This document shows positions 63,704 to 64,000 of a DNA stretch of 64,000 nucleotides, one piece after another (the first letter of the stretch is position 1; the number at the start of each line of letters is the position of its first letter). Made by a program: the position numbers and the translations under genes. The DNA comes from Irregularibacter muris (GTDB taxonomy: Bacteria > Bacillota > Clostridia > Eubacteriales > Garciellaceae): contig NZ_JANKAS010000002.1 in the NCBI RefSeq assembly GCF_024622505.1, forward strand, positions 62,001 through 126,000, in the 5' to 3' direction. The notes under the pieces were generated by a model. The model was given only the letters and a program-made list of their open reading frames with translations, ran no database searches and had not been told where the DNA came from.

Positions 63704-64000
63704 TTAAAAATTAAAAAGTTTTTTCTTAGTATTTTGATTTTTTTCAATAGTGGTTATTTTTTCTTTAATAACCTCTATATCTTTTTGGATATTCGTAATG
63801 GTATCTATCACTTCTTTCAAAGATGTGGAGTTTTCTTCTATAGAATTCAAAGCATTTATTAGTTCATTTTGATTTTCTACTATATCATTTTTTAAATTCA
63901 TTAATGGATCCTCTTCAATATTTTGAGTATTTATTTGTTCCTTTTGCTCTACTAAATTACTGTTCACCTGCTGTTCATTTTCTAAAAATGATGATGATAT
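63704..64000 (-). CDS. Partial coiled-coil protein (5' end beyond the window)
   Basis: The frame is open to the window edge, so about 98 C-terminal residues are seen. It is a charged, glutamine- and asparagine-rich helix (EENSTSLKEVIDTITNIQKDIE), a likely coiled coil, ending KKKLFNF. No domain is recognised. It is transcribed towards rpsD but is separated from it by the Fur-box region. Confidence 0.6.
   Translation of the reverse strand: MSSSFLENEQQVNSNLVEQKEQINTQNIEEDPLMNLKNDIVENQNELINALNSIEENSTSLKEVIDTITNIQKDIEVIKEKITTIEKNQNTKKKLFNF

Overview
The window is a low-GC stretch of a chromosome from an anaerobic, spore-forming Clostridia-type Firmicute, probably near Alkaliphilus or Natronincola. 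The genus is an inference. Support comes from strong AGGAGG-type ribosome sites, frequent TTG and GTG starts, the dnaG-sigA-trmK-nif3 gene order, a type A RNase P RNA, a SpoVB-like flippase and acyl-CoA dehydratase activases. No phage, plasmid or CRISPR array is visible.

Positions 1-8.5 kb are housekeeping: the end of dgt, a YaiI/YqxD protein, dnaG, sigA, tRNA-Asn, a CAT-anticodon tRNA (probably Ile2), a HAD hydrolase with an unannotated divergent 54-residue gene, trmK, a Nif3-family gene, a coiled-coil zinc-ribbon protein and rnpB. Positions 8.7-14.2 kb hold yaaA, three minor-pilin-like genes, an acetyltransferase, a PAP2 phosphatase, an ACT regulator and small membrane proteins. Positions 14.3-17.3 kb hold an HgdC-type activase system divided over three overlapping genes.

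Positions 17.5-22.6 kb form a four-gene operon: two unrecognised proteins, a MoxR-type AAA+ ATPase with an unusual Walker B motif, and a VWA protein with an intact MIDAS. Then come glyA, an orphan adenine DNA methyltransferase that closely resembles CamA of Clostridioides difficile, rarA and a MATE transporter behind an apparent transcription attenuator. Positions 29.7-39.5 kb are mostly signalling: a GGDEF-EAL protein, a MEDS-PAS histidine kinase, a response regulator/kinase pair, an HD protein, and a PadR/DUF2812 pair with a palindromic operator.

Positions 39.6-54.7 kb are accessory. They hold SpoVB-like, GNAT, MazG-like, BlaI/BlaR1, a decayed IS605-type tnpB element that keeps an omegaRNA-like 3' end, a decayed DUF6440 copy, a PstS-like lipoprotein, SdpI, an L,D-transpeptidase, DUF2089, and an ECF sigma/anti-sigma pair with its own ECF-like promoter. 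A fluoride riboswitch with a terminator precedes a CPA1-type antiporter at 54.7-56.1 kb. The right end carries VOC, GNAT, an M16C peptidase, GIY-YIG, a GmhB-like phosphatase, a DacF-type carboxypeptidase, and a cysteine-free ribosomal protein S4 gene whose promoter abuts a perfect 15-bp Fur-family operator.

The strongest leads are the Fur-family box at the zinc-free S4 gene, the CamA-like methyltransferase, the fluoride riboswitch on an antiporter, the MoxR/VWA operon with two unknown partners, and several compact regulatory elements (ECF autopromoter, PadR operator, MATE attenuator, tiny leader ORF). All calls come from reading the sequence. Family names rest on recognised motifs, and no database search was run.
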